Assembly (NCBI RefSeq): GCF_001458215.1
Contig: NZ_CYTW01000001.1
Span: 1,178,001-1,242,000 of the forward strand
Length of the DNA stretch: 64,000 nucleotides
Direction: 5' to 3'
DNA from: Shimia thalassica
GTDB lineage: Bacteria > Pseudomonadota > Alphaproteobacteria > Rhodobacterales > Rhodobacteraceae
Shown: positions 36,725 through 46,421 of the stretch, one piece after another
Numbering within the stretch: the stretch's first letter is position 1
Layout of the letters: the number at the start of each line of letters is the position of its first letter
Notes under the pieces: generated by a model
The model's database searches: none
The model's input: only the letters and a program-made list of their open reading frames with translations
Told to the model about the DNA's origin: nothing
Translations under genes and position numbers: made by a program

Positions 36725-37348
36725 TTACTTGAAGTTGCGGCTTTCTTTGATCTGATCCCAAGCCCAGACAACTTCTTGAAGCTGTTCTTCCTGACTACGA
36801 TCACCGCCATTCATATCAGGGTGCAGAACCTTGATCAGTTTCTTATAGGCCTTGCGCACCTCGGCTTTGGTCCAATGATCCTTGGCCTCAAGGATTTCGA
36901 CCGCACGGCGCTCTGTCGGAGGCAGGCGTTTGCCACCGCCGCCGCCCTTGCCGGGGTTCTGCGTGGCGTTGCCGCCAAGAACCTGATGCGGGTCTTCGAT
37001 GCCCAGTCGCGCCCATGCACGGGCTTCTGGATCAACGAAAGATTTGGTTTCGCGCTCCCAGACTTTGTCCTTGGAGTTTTGCGCATTCATCTCGGCTTCG
37101 GTTTTGCCGTCGAAGAAGTTCCACTTGAGGTTATATTCCCTCACGTGGTCTTTGCAGAACCATTTGAACTCGTCCAAAACGTCTGGCGCTCTTGGTGCGC
37201 GGTATTGCCCTGCCTCGGTGCAGCCTTCATGTTCGCATTCACGTCTAGACGTTTCACTGGCCCCAGAAAGTCCACGTCGGCCACGCGGGTTTTTCTTCTT
37301 GGCCGAGGTCACGGACATATCAAAACCGAAGGGATCTGTTTTGCTCAT
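36725..37348 (-). CDS. J-domain (DnaJ-like) protein
   Basis: A 207-residue cytoplasmic cochaperone-like protein. The C-terminal J domain (about 145-205) has the required HPD in KKLIKVLHPDMNGGD, preceded by helix II AKDHWTKAEVRKAYKKL. The N-terminal part has a Cys/His set (CEHEGCTEAGQYRAP and WFCKDHVREYN), which may bind zinc. A Gly-rich linker GKGGGGGKR joins the parts. It should stimulate DnaK; its client is unknown. Divergent from bolA with a 74-bp shared upstream region. Confidence 0.9.
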   Translation of the reverse strand: MSKTDPFGFDMSVTSAKKKNPRGRRGLSGASETSRRECEHEGCTEAGQYRAPRAPDVLDEFKWFCKDHVREYNLKWNFFDGKTEAEMNAQNSKDKVWERETKSFVDPEARAWARLGIEDPHQVLGGNATQNPGKGGGGGKRLPPTERRAVEILEAKDHWTKAEVRKAYKKLIKVLHPDMNGGDRSQEEQLQEVVWAWDQIKESRNFK

Positions 37349-37422
37349 GGTCTCACCTTTTCGAGTCGAGGCGCAGAGTTTAGTCTAACCACCAGAAGAT
37401 TGAAGGGGCAGGAGCCAAAAAA

Positions 37423-37680
37423 ATGACAGTGACACAAGAAATTCATGATCGCCTGACCGCGGCTTTTGCACCCAGTGCGCTCGAAGTCGTTGATGATAGC
37501 GAAAAACACAGGGGGCACGCCGGTTACAGCGAAGGCGGCGAAAGCCATTTCAATGTGCGGATTCGTGCCGAATCTTTTGGCGGCATGACCCGCATTGCCC
37601 GCCACCGTGCCGTGCACAAAGCGCTGGGGGCGGACCTTGTTGGTCGTATCCATGCGCTTGCCTTGGACATTGACGCCTGA
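37423..37680 (+). CDS. BolA-family protein
   Basis: An 85-residue protein with the BolA/YrbA fold: LEVVDDSEKHRGHAGYSEGGESHFNVRI, with the family's conserved His and the ESFGGMTRIARHRAVHKAL segment, then the DLVGRIHALALDI strand. BolA proteins pair with monothiol glutaredoxins and influence Fe-S handling and morphology. The roseobacter arrangement next to a divergent J-domain gene recurs in related genomes in my recollection. Confidence 0.92.
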   Translation: MTVTQEIHDRLTAAFAPSALEVVDDSEKHRGHAGYSEGGESHFNVRIRAESFGGMTRIARHRAVHKALGADLVGRIHALALDIDA

Positions 37681-37697
37681 TTCATCTCGCGAGAACG

Positions 37698-37726
37698 TAT
37701 GTCGTCCGCGCCATGCGGGCGACATA
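37698..37726. terminator. Hairpin between convergent bolA and DUF4177 genes
   Basis: TATGTCGTCCGC (37698-37709) and GCGGGCGACATA (37715-37726) form a 12-bp stem with one G-U pair and a 5-nt loop. There is no T run, so it may act as a shared transcript end or processing site rather than a classic terminator. Confidence 0.55.
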
Positions 37727-37735
37727 ATACAAGAC

Positions 37736-38305
37736 CTATGATTTTTGGGTGCTGCTTTCGTCGTCTTCCAGGGCACGAGCACGGTTGCGCAAAGCCAATG
37801 GCAGCGGGAAAGCATCCCCTTCTTCCGGCTCGGGGGCGGTGTCAGAAGGCGAGGCGTCCGCAGTGTCGCTTTCCACTGGTGTGTTCAAAACCAGTGGTTC
37901 GGGCTGTTCAGAAGTCGCCTCTTGCGCTGTGCCTTGATCCGCCGTTTCCACAACGTCTGTGACGGCATCTGTGCTTTCTGCCTCGGCGGAGGGAGCTTGC
38001 GGCGCGCTCTCTGTCAAAGAATGCGCGGCGGGGCTTTCGAGTAACCGAGGTTCGAACGCGCTGAGATCATCTTCTTTGGGGCGACGGAACACCAGCATTG
38101 TACGAAAACTGGTTTGGCTTCCGGTCAGGCCAACCCGTTCTTCGTTGGGCAAGGTTTCCGCACGCAGATACTGCCAGCCTTCAACCGCCATATCGTTCAA
38201 TGCGGATTCCAGTGCAAAAGCAAAGCGACCCTCCGGTCCTTTGATGCCACGGGCCTTTTTGCCCTTGGTTGGCGAAGGTATCACTTTGTATTCATAGGTC
38301 GTCAT
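37736..38305 (-). CDS. DUF4177-type protein with acidic C-terminal tail
   Basis: 189 residues. The first 75 or so (MTTYEYKVIPSPTKGKKA, then EGRFAFALESALNDMAVEGWQYLRAETLP and FRTMLVFRRP) match the DUF4177 small domain. The rest (about 80-189) is low-complexity, rich in Glu, Ala, Ser, Thr and Pro, and probably disordered. No signal or membrane segment. Function is unknown. It converges with bolA and is followed upstream on the same strand by a methyltransferase 36 bp away. Confidence 0.8.
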   Translation of the reverse strand: MTTYEYKVIPSPTKGKKARGIKGPEGRFAFALESALNDMAVEGWQYLRAETLPNEERVGLTGSQTSFRTMLVFRRPKEDDLSAFEPRLLESPAAHSLTESAPQAPSAEAESTDAVTDVVETADQGTAQEATSEQPEPLVLNTPVESDTADASPSDTAPEPEEGDAFPLPLALRNRARALEDDESSTQKS

Positions 38306-38341
38306 GCAAAGAGTCTTTCGAAAATTTCGTGTTTGACCAGA

Positions 38342-38935
38342 CTAACCGCGCAGCCGTTTTGGCAAGGATCGCAGGCTGTCTGGATATTCGGGCGCCTCGG
38401 CGCGTTCCTTGAACAACGCCCAAGACGGGAATTTGTCTTGCGGGTCCCGGTTTTTTGACATCGTCGTGCGCATGACCGGTTGGCCCAGTGCATCCGCCAG
38501 AGTGTTGACCGAGATTTTCACCAAGGGCCATTTTTTATGATAATCATGGCCGGCGATCATGCCGCCAACTTTCACCTTGTTATACCAGTCAAACATGGTT
38601 TTTCCACGTTCCTCACCGGTGTGCGCGTATCCGTCGATATAGACAAAGTCGAAGTATTCATCTGGAAAAACATCCAGTGCGTCTTCAAAGCTCATCCGCA
38701 GCAGCCAGTATTTTTCACGCAGGCCAACGTTGTGAAGCGCTTCGATGTATTCCTTGGTGTCATGGTGGTCGCCATAGAGGTCGACGCCGTAAAGTTCGGA
38801 AAACAGGCCACTTTCGTTCAGCCGTTTAGAATACCAGCCACCAGCGACGCCCAGTTCGATTCCCACCAGCCCGTCACGTTCCAGAAACAGGGGCAGTTCC
38901 TTGCGTTCCTGAAGGATATCAACAATCTCGGTCAT
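38342..38935 (-). CDS. Class I SAM-dependent methyltransferase-like protein
   Basis: 197 residues with a Rossmann methyltransferase pattern: GLVGIELGVAGGWYSKRLN is motif I, ELYGVDLYGD motif II with an acidic strand end, and FDFVYIDGYAHTGEERGKTMFDWYNKVKVGGMIAGHDY is the motif IV to V stretch of the Methyltransf_24 group. The acceptor is unknown; such proteins are often near glycan or O-antigen genes, but none are here. Confidence 0.8.
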   Translation of the reverse strand: MTEIVDILQERKELPLFLERDGLVGIELGVAGGWYSKRLNESGLFSELYGVDLYGDHHDTKEYIEALHNVGLREKYWLLRMSFEDALDVFPDEYFDFVYIDGYAHTGEERGKTMFDWYNKVKVGGMIAGHDYHKKWPLVKISVNTLADALGQPVMRTTMSKNRDPQDKFPSWALFKERAEAPEYPDSLRSLPKRLRG

Positions 38936-39032
38936 GAAACCAACGTCTCATGCCCAAGTCGCGTGGTCCAGCTTTCGTTGTTCGCGAAAGCGAGATTTTC
39001 TCAATCGTGACAGGCGCGCACTGGCTTGGCGC

Positions 39033-39521
39033 TTAATTCCCGGCTTTGTGACGAATGGACATTTGCCTGCCGACACGTGCGGGGCGGGGCAAACTGCTGT
39101 GCGCCGCAAAAAGCGCTTTGACTCGTGCGTGGTTCTCCTCGGGCAGCTTGGCAACACGTGGCCCCGACATATCGATATGAAGGCCCAGCCCTTCTCCTGT
39201 GGCGGCAACCCAGCCATCTTCGTGGATCAGTTCCTGATAAAAGTGGAAACTGCGGTCGTTGTGATCCAGCAACTGGAACGACGCGCGCACCTTTGCGCCC
39301 ATGTGCAATTCGCGCAGATAACAAACGTGGTATTCGGCAGAAAACGTCGAATGCCCTGTGCGCTTAATATATTCTGGTCCAAACCCCAATTGCTGCCAGA
39401 TCGCGTCGACACCCCGATCAAACAACACATTATAAAATGCCATATTGAGGTGGCCGTTATAGTCCAGCCACTCTTCTTCAAGCTGCATCTCGTCGGAAAT
39501 AAAGGGGGCGTCAAATTGCAT
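39033..39521 (-). CDS. Hotdog-fold acyl-CoA thioesterase family protein
   Basis: 162 residues. The 4HBT-type pattern is present: EEEWLDYNGHLNMAFYNVLFDRGVDAIW, with the Asn-Gly-His-Leu-Asn-Met motif that begins the hotdog helix, then YLRELHMGAKVRASFQLLDHNDRSFHFYQEL and a C-terminal block. Likely hydrolyses an acyl-CoA, possibly a carnitine-type or hydroxyacyl substrate, but this is not shown. GGAG precedes the ATG. Divergent from the NAD(P)H oxidoreductase, sharing a 109-bp upstream region. Confidence 0.82.
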   Translation of the reverse strand: MQFDAPFISDEMQLEEEWLDYNGHLNMAFYNVLFDRGVDAIWQQLGFGPEYIKRTGHSTFSAEYHVCYLRELHMGAKVRASFQLLDHNDRSFHFYQELIHEDGWVAATGEGLGLHIDMSGPRVAKLPEENHARVKALFAAHSSLPRPARVGRQMSIRHKAGN

Positions 39522-39630
39522 GGGTGGCTCCGTGAGTCCTTGTCGAGGGCGTTATGCACGGTGACTTTGTTTGGGATCAAGGTGTTCACGGGTGTTTCGT
39601 CTACATTCGACGCAACGAAAGGAGGACGAG

Positions 39631-40206
39631 ATGCGCATTCTGATCGTTCAAGGTCACCCCGACCCGTCAACAACGCACTTTTGTCATGCATTGGCCGAGG
39701 CTTACGAGCGCGGCGCCAGTCAGGCAGGGCACGACATTCGCAAGATAGATGTCGCGACATTGCCGCTGACGTTCCTGCGGTCACAGGCTGAATGGGAAAC
39801 CGGAGAGGTGCCCGACTATGCGCGTGAGGCGCAAGACGCGGTTTTGTGGGCGGATCACATCGTGGTGCTGTTTCCGCTGTGGATGGGCGGGATGCCCGCC
39901 GTATTGCGTGCATGGTTCGAACAAAGCTTTCGCGCGAACTTTGCATTTGAAACAACCGAAATGGGCATGGTGCGCCATCTCAAGGGCAAGTCTGCAAGGC
40001 TTGTCGTGACGATGGGGATGCCAAGCATCTTTTACAGATGGTACTTTGGCCAGCCGGGAACAAAGTTGTTGCGTCGGTCCGTGCTCGGTTTTGCGGGCGT
40101 GTCGCCGATCCGTCAGACTTTGGTGGGGATGATCGAAAAAATGCCCGCCGAAAGGGCGGGCAAATTGATGTCTGAACTCGAGGCGCTGGGTCGAAAAGGG
40201 CGTTAG
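39631..40206 (+). CDS. Flavodoxin-fold NAD(P)H oxidoreductase
   Basis: 191 residues of the NAD(P)H dehydrogenase (quinone)/MdaB-like group. [21 protein letters not shown] is the flavin phosphate loop, [20 protein letters not shown] the typical segment before the FMN site, and [13 protein letters not shown] and [10 protein letters not shown] the C-terminal part. The ATG at 39631 has GGAGG five bases upstream; an in-frame start 60 bp earlier is disfavoured. Its stop overlaps the convergent gatB stop (TTAG shared). Confidence 0.88.
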   Translation: MRILIVQGHPDPSTTHFCHALAEAYERGASQAGHDIRKIDVATLPLTFLRSQAEWETGEVPDYAREAQDAVLWADHIVVLFPLWMGGMPAVLRAWFEQSFRANFAFETTEMGMVRHLKGKSARLVVTMGMPSIFYRWYFGQPGTKLLRRSVLGFAGVSPIRQTLVGMIEKMPAERAGKLMSELEALGRKGR

Positions 40207-41714
40207 CCGCCCAGTTTCTGTGCAACCAGCTGGTTAACGGCCTTTGGATTGGCTTTGCCACCCGTGGCCTTCATAACCTGACCGACGAACCAGCCTGCAA
40301 GTTTCGGGTTCTCTTTTGCTTTTTCGACCTGTGCGGGGTTTGCCGCGATGATTTCGTCCAAAGCCGCCTCGATTGCGCCGGTGTCTGTGACCTGCTTCAT
40401 GCCGCGTTCTTCAACGATCTGGGCGGGGTCGCCGCCCTCGTTATAAACGATTTCGAACAGGTCTTTGGCGATCTTGCCGGAAATGGCATCCGAAGAGATC
40501 AGATCGATAATGCCGCCCAACTGGGCAGGGGACACCGGGGATTCCGTGATGTCGTGATCTTCTTTCTTCAGGTGGCCAAACAATTCGTTGATGACCCAGT
40601 TCGCGGCCAGCTTTCCGTTGCGACCTTCTGCAACCGCTTCGAAATAGGCAGCACTTTCCGACTCGGCGGTCAAAACGCTGGCGTCGTAATCCGACAAGCC
40701 GAAGCTTTCGATGAAACGCGCCTTCTTTGCATCGGGCAGTTCTGGCAGACCCGAGGCGATGTCATCGACCCAGGCTTGTTCGATCTCTAGCGGCAACAGG
40801 TCGGGATCGGGGAAATAGCGGTAATCGTGCGCTTCTTCCTTGGACCGCATCGAACGGGTCTCGTTTTTGTCCGGATCATACAGGCGGGTTTCCTGATCCA
40901 CGGACCCACCGCTTTCGACGATCGCAATCTGGCGGCGTGCTTCATACTCGATCGCGGCCTGAATAAAGCGCATCGAGTTCATGTTCTTGATTTCGCAGCG
41001 GGTGCCAAGGTAATCAAAGTCGCCTGTTTCGCGGTACTTTTCATAGGCTCCGGCCTGACAGATCGACACGTTTACATCGGCGCGCAGGTTGCCGTTTTGC
41101 ATGTTGCCGTCACAGGTGCCGAGATAGCGCAGGATCTGGCGCAACTTGACGATATAGGCTGCAGCCTCTTCGGGGCCGCGAATGTCGGGGCGGCTCACGA
41201 TTTCCATCAGGGCCACGCCGGTCCGGTTCAAGTCGACGAACGACATGTTCGGGTCCATGTCGTGGATCGATTTACCGGCATCCTGCTCAAGGTGGATACG
41301 TTCAACGCGTACCATGCGCGCGGTGCCGTCGCCCATTTCAACCAGAACTTCGCCTTCGCCCACGATGGGGTGATACAGCTGCGAAATCTGATAGCCTTGC
41401 GGCAGGTCAGGATAGAAATAGTTCTTGCGGTCAAAAGCAGAGAACAGGTTGATCTCGGCCTTTAGCCCAAGACCCGTGCGCACGGCCTGTGCCACGCATT
41501 CTTCGTTGATGACCGGAAGCATACCCGGCATGCCCGCGTCCACGAAGGCCACATTCGCATTCGGTTCTGCACCGAATTTGGTCGAGGCACCCGAGAACAG
41601 TTTGGCATTGGTGCTGACCTGCGCATGCACCTCCATACCGATGACCAGTTCCCAGTCATGTTTCGCGCCCGCAATGATTTTGGGCTTGGGGGCTTCATAT
41701 GTCAGGTCGAGCAT
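40203..41714 (-). CDS. gatB: Asp/Glu-tRNA amidotransferase subunit B
   Basis: GatB recognises misacylated Asp-tRNA(Asn) or Glu-tRNA(Gln) and phosphorylates the acyl group, using ammonia from GatA. It has 503 residues: [75 protein letters not shown] and the YqeY-like C-terminal domain (about 330-503). gatA and gatC are not in the window. GGAG precedes the ATG. Confidence 0.95.
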   Translation of the reverse strand: MLDLTYEAPKPKIIAGAKHDWELVIGMEVHAQVSTNAKLFSGASTKFGAEPNANVAFVDAGMPGMLPVINEECVAQAVRTGLGLKAEINLFSAFDRKNYFYPDLPQGYQISQLYHPIVGEGEVLVEMGDGTARMVRVERIHLEQDAGKSIHDMDPNMSFVDLNRTGVALMEIVSRPDIRGPEEAAAYIVKLRQILRYLGTCDGNMQNGNLRADVNVSICQAGAYEKYRETGDFDYLGTRCEIKNMNSMRFIQAAIEYEARRQIAIVESGGSVDQETRLYDPDKNETRSMRSKEEAHDYRYFPDPDLLPLEIEQAWVDDIASGLPELPDAKKARFIESFGLSDYDASVLTAESESAAYFEAVAEGRNGKLAANWVINELFGHLKKEDHDITESPVSPAQLGGIIDLISSDAISGKIAKDLFEIVYNEGGDPAQIVEERGMKQVTDTGAIEAALDEIIAANPAQVEKAKENPKLAGWFVGQVMKATGGKANPKAVNQLVAQKLGG

Positions 41715-41789
41715 TTGCCGGACTCCAATCTAAACGTGATTGGATCGGGTTCTAGGACAGGCAGGGTGCAGGGGCAAGAGGGCAGGGCC

Positions 41790-43100
41790 TCAGGAATTGC
41801 TCTCAGAGATGCCATCAGGGCCAAAAGAGACGGTTTGCCCCTGTTGAAGCGTCGCAAGAAACGGCATTGCCACGGCGGTCAGTGCTGTTTCGCGTCCCTT
41901 TTCGGCAAGACGCTCGGTGGAAATCACACGGGCGGTGTTCTCAAATCCGATTTCGGCGTGTCCCCAGATCAGCGGATGCACTTCGCGCAGGTGGTTGTAA
42001 ACCAACTCTTCGAACCCTCGACGCAGCGCTGGCGGCAGGTCAGGGCGCACCCCGTTTGCGTGATACCGTTCGCGGGCAATCTGCCAGCTTTGATACAAAT
42101 GGGCCGCAATCAGGTTCACGACATGCTGATCTTCGCTGCGCTTCAGGATGTCACGAATGCCATCCATGAAATAGTCCATCTCGAGCGTGTCAAAGCCATT
42201 GGGATCGACCAACAGCGCATCAAACCAGACCCACGTATAGGCACCGGCACCCCAGATGTCATAAGTGCGGGCCGCTGTGCGGCGCGCTTCGAGGTCAAGC
42301 GCCTGATGGTTGCCATACCAACGGGGCAAAAGATAATTTCCCAGCGACCGCATATGACGCGGATTGAACGGGTCGAGATCAATCAGGGCCTCAAATTCAC
42401 GTACCAGATGCGCGGCAGGATTTTCGCGACCGGGCAACAAGGCACAGCGCGCTGCAGACAGCGCAGGAGACTGAAGTTCGTGCGGGCAAAATTCGGACAG
42501 GATGTCATAGGCCCTGTCGAAATGCGCTTCAAACGCATCACGATTGACGTCTTGCACGGCATCGTTGGCTTTCGCCCCGCGCCATGCCCATCCGATATCG
42601 ATGTGCATATGTGCGACGATCAAGGCGAGACCATAGTTTCTGGGATCGTCCATCAGCACCATTTCAAGCGCTTCGATCCCCGAGAAGAAATCCGCCCCGC
42701 GGGCCGGACGACCATAAAGCAGGCCATGTTCCGCTGCGCGCACCACGTCAGAACGGGCGCCAAAGGCCAAAAGATCGGCAATTGGCAGTCCGGACCGTGT
42801 TGAATCACGCGCATGGTCATGTGTCATGATCAGTTCGGACAGTTCGTCCCAGCGGTCCTGACGGGCAAGATACAGTCCCTTTTCGCGGTATTCGTCGCTT
42901 TGCATCTGGTCTGGGGTCGACAGGTTCACCGGGATATCGATGCGCTCGGTGAGGTCACGATAGGTGATGTTGCCGTCGTATTCGTCAAAATGAGGAACGT
43001 CGGCTTCGGTGCGCGGCAGAGGTAATTTCCGCGCAATTTTGTGCAACGAGGACGGGAGAAGTCCTGCAAGTTGCGATTTTTGATCTGAAAAACGGCTCAT
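41790..43100 (-). CDS. Unrecognised 436-residue protein
   Basis: No family recognised. It is cytoplasmic by appearance (no signal or membrane segment). Helix-rich with repeated hydrophobic-plus-Trp patterns, e.g. RQDRWDELSELIMTHDHARD, SGIEALEMVLMDDPRNYGLALIVAHMHIDIGWAWRGA and GNYLLPRWYGNHQALDLEARR, which suggests a TPR- or alpha-solenoid-like fold. Three FDP/LDPFNPR-type loops occur. The ATG has AGGAG upstream at a loose spacing. It lies between gatB and a small membrane protein on the same strand. Probably a lineage-specific gene. Confidence 0.7.
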   Translation of the reverse strand: MSRFSDQKSQLAGLLPSSLHKIARKLPLPRTEADVPHFDEYDGNITYRDLTERIDIPVNLSTPDQMQSDEYREKGLYLARQDRWDELSELIMTHDHARDSTRSGLPIADLLAFGARSDVVRAAEHGLLYGRPARGADFFSGIEALEMVLMDDPRNYGLALIVAHMHIDIGWAWRGAKANDAVQDVNRDAFEAHFDRAYDILSEFCPHELQSPALSAARCALLPGRENPAAHLVREFEALIDLDPFNPRHMRSLGNYLLPRWYGNHQALDLEARRTAARTYDIWGAGAYTWVWFDALLVDPNGFDTLEMDYFMDGIRDILKRSEDQHVVNLIAAHLYQSWQIARERYHANGVRPDLPPALRRGFEELVYNHLREVHPLIWGHAEIGFENTARVISTERLAEKGRETALTAVAMPFLATLQQGQTVSFGPDGISESNS

Positions 43101-43208
43101 TCGTACATTTGCTCCTGCTCAACACTCAGGAGTTTGCACGCGCAATTTGGCCGAAACATGGCACCTTGTTGAAATCATCCGGAAAAAATGCGGCTAACTA
43201 GCGTCAGC

Positions 43209-43637
43209 TTAAATGACGCGGAAATGGTGCCGTTCGGTCTTGATATTTCGGTCTTTCAGGGCCTGTTCCAACGCCAGATGCGGCGGCATCGCGTCTTGGG
43301 GAACGCGCATTTTGCTTTTGTCTACAAGGGTTAAGGTAGCGCGCACCGAAAAATCCCATCGCGTATCAAAGCGTACGCTCTCTACCTGAGAAAGCGGCAC
43401 GCGGGCATGCTGAGTGTTGCTTTTCCATTCGACATGACCGTCGTCGAGATCAAATGTCGAAACCGGATTGCGCAAAACATCAAAAGCGGCCGGGACCGCA
43501 AACAGCCCGAGCACAACAAGAACCCATGTGACGGTGCCGACGGAATGTAAAAAGGCCAATACCCCCACTGCCGCCAGCAGGGCGATGACCGTGCGCGTAG
43601 AGCGGCCGCGGGATGTATGGGTCAAGGTGGGCGGCAT
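43209..43637 (-). CDS. Small membrane protein with PH-like domain
   Basis: 142 residues: two hydrophobic segments near the N-terminus (TVIALLAAVGVLAFLHSVGTVTWVLVVLGLFAVPAAF), then a soluble C-terminal beta-rich part (FDLDDGHVEWKSNTQHARVPLSQVESVRFDTRWDFSVRATLTLVDKSKM) of the kind seen in bacterial PH or photosystem-assembly-like domains. It starts 6 bp after the pepN stop, so it is probably in the pepN transcript. No specific function is evident. Confidence 0.75.
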   Translation of the reverse strand: MPPTLTHTSRGRSTRTVIALLAAVGVLAFLHSVGTVTWVLVVLGLFAVPAAFDVLRNPVSTFDLDDGHVEWKSNTQHARVPLSQVESVRFDTRWDFSVRATLTLVDKSKMRVPQDAMPPHLALEQALKDRNIKTERHHFRVI

Positions 43638-43643
43638 CCGACG

Positions 43644-46196
43644 TCAGGCACTCCGGATTCGCGTGATCATCTCGTTTGTATCGCGACTCAGGTCCTTGGT
43701 GTTGGCAATCCTGTCTAGCTCTGCCGACATCATCGTCTGACGTGCCGGATCATAACGTTTCCATGTCTGGAACGCGCTGCACATGCGGGCCGTTGTTTGT
43801 GGATTCACCGGATCAAGTTTGATCAGCCACTCTGCCAGAAGAGCATAGGCCGCGCCGTTTTTGTGGTGGAAGCCTGCATGATGCATCGACAGGGCGCCCA
43901 TCACCGCGCGAAAGCGGTTGGGGTTCTTCATGTCGAAATCCGGATGCTGCGTCAGGCGCTTGGTCACTTCGGCAACCTGATCGGGTTTGGCCTGCATGAT
44001 TTGCAAGCTGAACCATTTGTCCATAACCAGACGATCATCGTGCCACTGTTGTTCAAAGGCGGCCAACTGCTCTTTGCCAGCACCCGCATCCAGAAGACAG
44101 GATAGCGCGGCCAGCTGAAGCGTCATGTTATCCGCTTTGGCATATTGTTCCGCAGCCAAGGCGCCGCCATCTGTACGGCTTATGAGAGACAGGGCCGCAT
44201 TGGCCAAAGACCGTTTGCCTGACCCGTCTGCATCGGGGGAATAGGGGCCGTCGATCTGGTTGTCTTGGTACAGAACAGGCAGCAGATCACCAAAAGCGGC
44301 GGCCTTTGCATTGCGCAGGTCTTCGCTGGCGGTGTGGATCGCCTCGGGGTCCGGGGTAATGCCCGCCTCGTGCAGCAAACCCGCCAGTTCCGACTGGGTG
44401 GGCTGACCCAACATCAACGCACGATAAGCGGCATCAAGCGTATCATCTCGCAGCACGGCGCCAAGCCCGTCGAGATAGGCAGCATCCGGTGCTGCACCGG
44501 TTGTGATCGACGCAAGAAGCGATTCACGCGCCAGCATCCGGCCCGCTTCCCAACGGTTGAACGGGTCTGTGTCATGGGCCAGCAGGAATGCACGGCGCGT
44601 TTTGTCGATGCCCTGTTCCAGAATGACCGGTGCCGAAAAATCACGCAGTATCGACGGGATCGGACGCGTGGCGTGCCCCTCAAAACGGAAACTTTGCTCG
44701 GCTTCGGTCAGTTCCAGAATTTGTGTCGCCATGACTTCATCCCCATTCGGGGACAACAGACCCACGGCAACGGGGATAACCTGTGGCAGTTTCTCGTCCT
44801 GACCGGGTGTTGGGGCCGTGGATTGCGACAGGTGCAGTGTAAATGTGTCGCCATCATAGTCTTCGCGCACCGTCAGGCGCGGGGTGCCAGATTGAGAATA
44901 CCAGCGTTTGAACTGGCCAAGGTCACGGCCGGTGCTGTCTTCAAAAACCTGAAGCCAGTCTTCAATCGTGGCTGCGTCACCGTCATGCCGGTCGAAATAG
45001 AGATCAACCGCTTTGGAGTAGGCCGCATCTCCGACCAGCGTTTTCAGCATGCCGATAACTTCGGCGCCTTTTTCATACACTGTTGCGGTATAGAAGTTGT
45101 TTATCTCTTGAAAGCTTTCAGGGCGCACGGGATGGGACAAAGGTCCTTGATCCTCGGGGAACTGACGGCCACGCAACGCGAGTACATTCGATATGCGCGC
45201 AACAGGCGCCGATCGCAGATCTGCGGTGAATTGCTGATCCCGGTAAACGGTCAGGCCTTCTTTCAGGCAAAGCTGGAACCAATCGCGACAGGTGATGCGG
45301 TTGCCCGTCCAGTTGTGGAAATATTCATGGGCAATGATGGCTTCGATACGCTCGAAATTTCCGTCCGTGCTTGTTTCCGGACTTGCCAACACACAGGACG
45401 AGTTAAAGACGTTCAGGCCTTTGTTCTCCATTGCGCCCATGTTGAAGTCATCAACCGCGACGATGTTGAACAGGTCCAGATCGTATTCACGGCCATAGAC
45501 GTCTTCGTCCCACTTCATCGAGTCCTTCAGGGCCTGCATCCCAAAGGCACATTTGTTTTCATCGCCGGGGCGCACCCAGATGTTCAGATCAACCTGTCGG
45601 CCGGATTTCGTCGTGAAGGTGCCGGGATGGTTCAGCAGGTCTCCGGCCACCAGTGCAAAGAGATAGGCTGGTTTTGGCCAAGGGTCTTGCCATTTTGCAA
45701 AGCCTTGGGATTGAGAGAGAGGGTTGCCGTTCGACAACAGGACCTTTTCATTCCCTTCAATCGTCACCTCGAATGCGGCCATCACATCGGGACGGTCCGG
45801 ATAATAGGTGATCTTGCGAAACCCTTCGGCCTCGCATTGGGTGCAGTACATGCCATTGGACATATAAAGACCTTCAAGCGCGGTGTTGTCTTGCGGATTG
45901 ATCTCAACCTCGGCCTCCCAGACAAACGGCGCGTCGGGCACGTCTGCTTCTATGCCACCGTCCACGTCACGCACATCGGCGCTTTTTCCATCAATGGCTG
46001 CGGAAATGAGGGTCAAACTTTCCCCGTGCAGGAAAAAACGCTTGTCCGTTGCATCCGGATTGGGGCGAAACTTGATGCGGCTCAATACCCGTGTGGCTTT
46101 CGGCGCAAGCCGGAATGTCAGTTCGACGCCATCAATGATGAAGCCAAAAGGGGTATAGTCTTTGAGAAAGATGGTCGTCGGGGCCGCGTCGCGCAT
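43644..46196 (-). CDS. pepN: Aminopeptidase N (M1 family)
   Basis: Zinc aminopeptidase of broad specificity, 850 residues from the chosen ATG at 46196 (AGGAG seven bases upstream); the in-frame start at 46280 adds 28 residues without family resemblance. The exopeptidase motif GAMENKGLNVF and the zinc motif HEYFHNWTGNR (about nt 45310-45330) are intact, with downstream LKEGLTVYRDQQF supplying the third ligand and YTATVYEKGAEVIGM the catalytic Tyr. Typical E. coli-type PepN layout. Divergent from glcB. Confidence 0.95.
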   Translation of the reverse strand: MRDAAPTTIFLKDYTPFGFIIDGVELTFRLAPKATRVLSRIKFRPNPDATDKRFFLHGESLTLISAAIDGKSADVRDVDGGIEADVPDAPFVWEAEVEINPQDNTALEGLYMSNGMYCTQCEAEGFRKITYYPDRPDVMAAFEVTIEGNEKVLLSNGNPLSQSQGFAKWQDPWPKPAYLFALVAGDLLNHPGTFTTKSGRQVDLNIWVRPGDENKCAFGMQALKDSMKWDEDVYGREYDLDLFNIVAVDDFNMGAMENKGLNVFNSSCVLASPETSTDGNFERIEAIIAHEYFHNWTGNRITCRDWFQLCLKEGLTVYRDQQFTADLRSAPVARISNVLALRGRQFPEDQGPLSHPVRPESFQEINNFYTATVYEKGAEVIGMLKTLVGDAAYSKAVDLYFDRHDGDAATIEDWLQVFEDSTGRDLGQFKRWYSQSGTPRLTVREDYDGDTFTLHLSQSTAPTPGQDEKLPQVIPVAVGLLSPNGDEVMATQILELTEAEQSFRFEGHATRPIPSILRDFSAPVILEQGIDKTRRAFLLAHDTDPFNRWEAGRMLARESLLASITTGAAPDAAYLDGLGAVLRDDTLDAAYRALMLGQPTQSELAGLLHEAGITPDPEAIHTASEDLRNAKAAAFGDLLPVLYQDNQIDGPYSPDADGSGKRSLANAALSLISRTDGGALAAEQYAKADNMTLQLAALSCLLDAGAGKEQLAAFEQQWHDDRLVMDKWFSLQIMQAKPDQVAEVTKRLTQHPDFDMKNPNRFRAVMGALSMHHAGFHHKNGAAYALLAEWLIKLDPVNPQTTARMCSAFQTWKRYDPARQTMMSAELDRIANTKDLSRDTNEMITRIRSA

Positions 46197-46333
46197 GAAT
46201 GACTCCTGTTGAAGGTTCGACGGGAACCCTAATCGAACCCAAGGCGGCTGCAAGACCGGAATGCATCGGTCCGGACCCAAGGTTTCATGAGGCGGGGATT
46301 ATCTCGAAAATATTGTATCTGATATTGGTAAGG

Positions 46334-46350
46334 CAAAATAACCAATTTTG
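46334..46350. promoter_or_regulatory. Inverted repeat in the pepN-glcB divergent region
   Basis: CAAAAT (46334-46339), AACCA, ATTTTG (46345-46350) is a 17-bp inverted repeat, nested in ATTGGT and ACCAAT halves around it. It lies in the 225-bp divergent region 46197-46421, about 70 bp before glcB, a sensible operator position for GntR- or XRE-type glyoxylate control. No regulator is in the window. Confidence 0.35.
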
Positions 46351-46421
46351 TTGCCTATAGGAAACTTCTGCTCTAAATCGAGACGAACAGCCGTAGTCGT
46401 TCTAGGAGGCAGACGTACATA

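Noticed and set aside
41625-42803. 392-codon plus-strand frame opposite gatB start and the 436-residue protein
   Set aside because: Shadow frame; the minus-strand reading has better residue composition and a ribosome site.
44265-46202. 645-codon plus-strand open frame opposite pepN
   Set aside because: Antisense to a strongly supported M1 aminopeptidase; no motif, no ribosome site; expected from high-GC codon bias.
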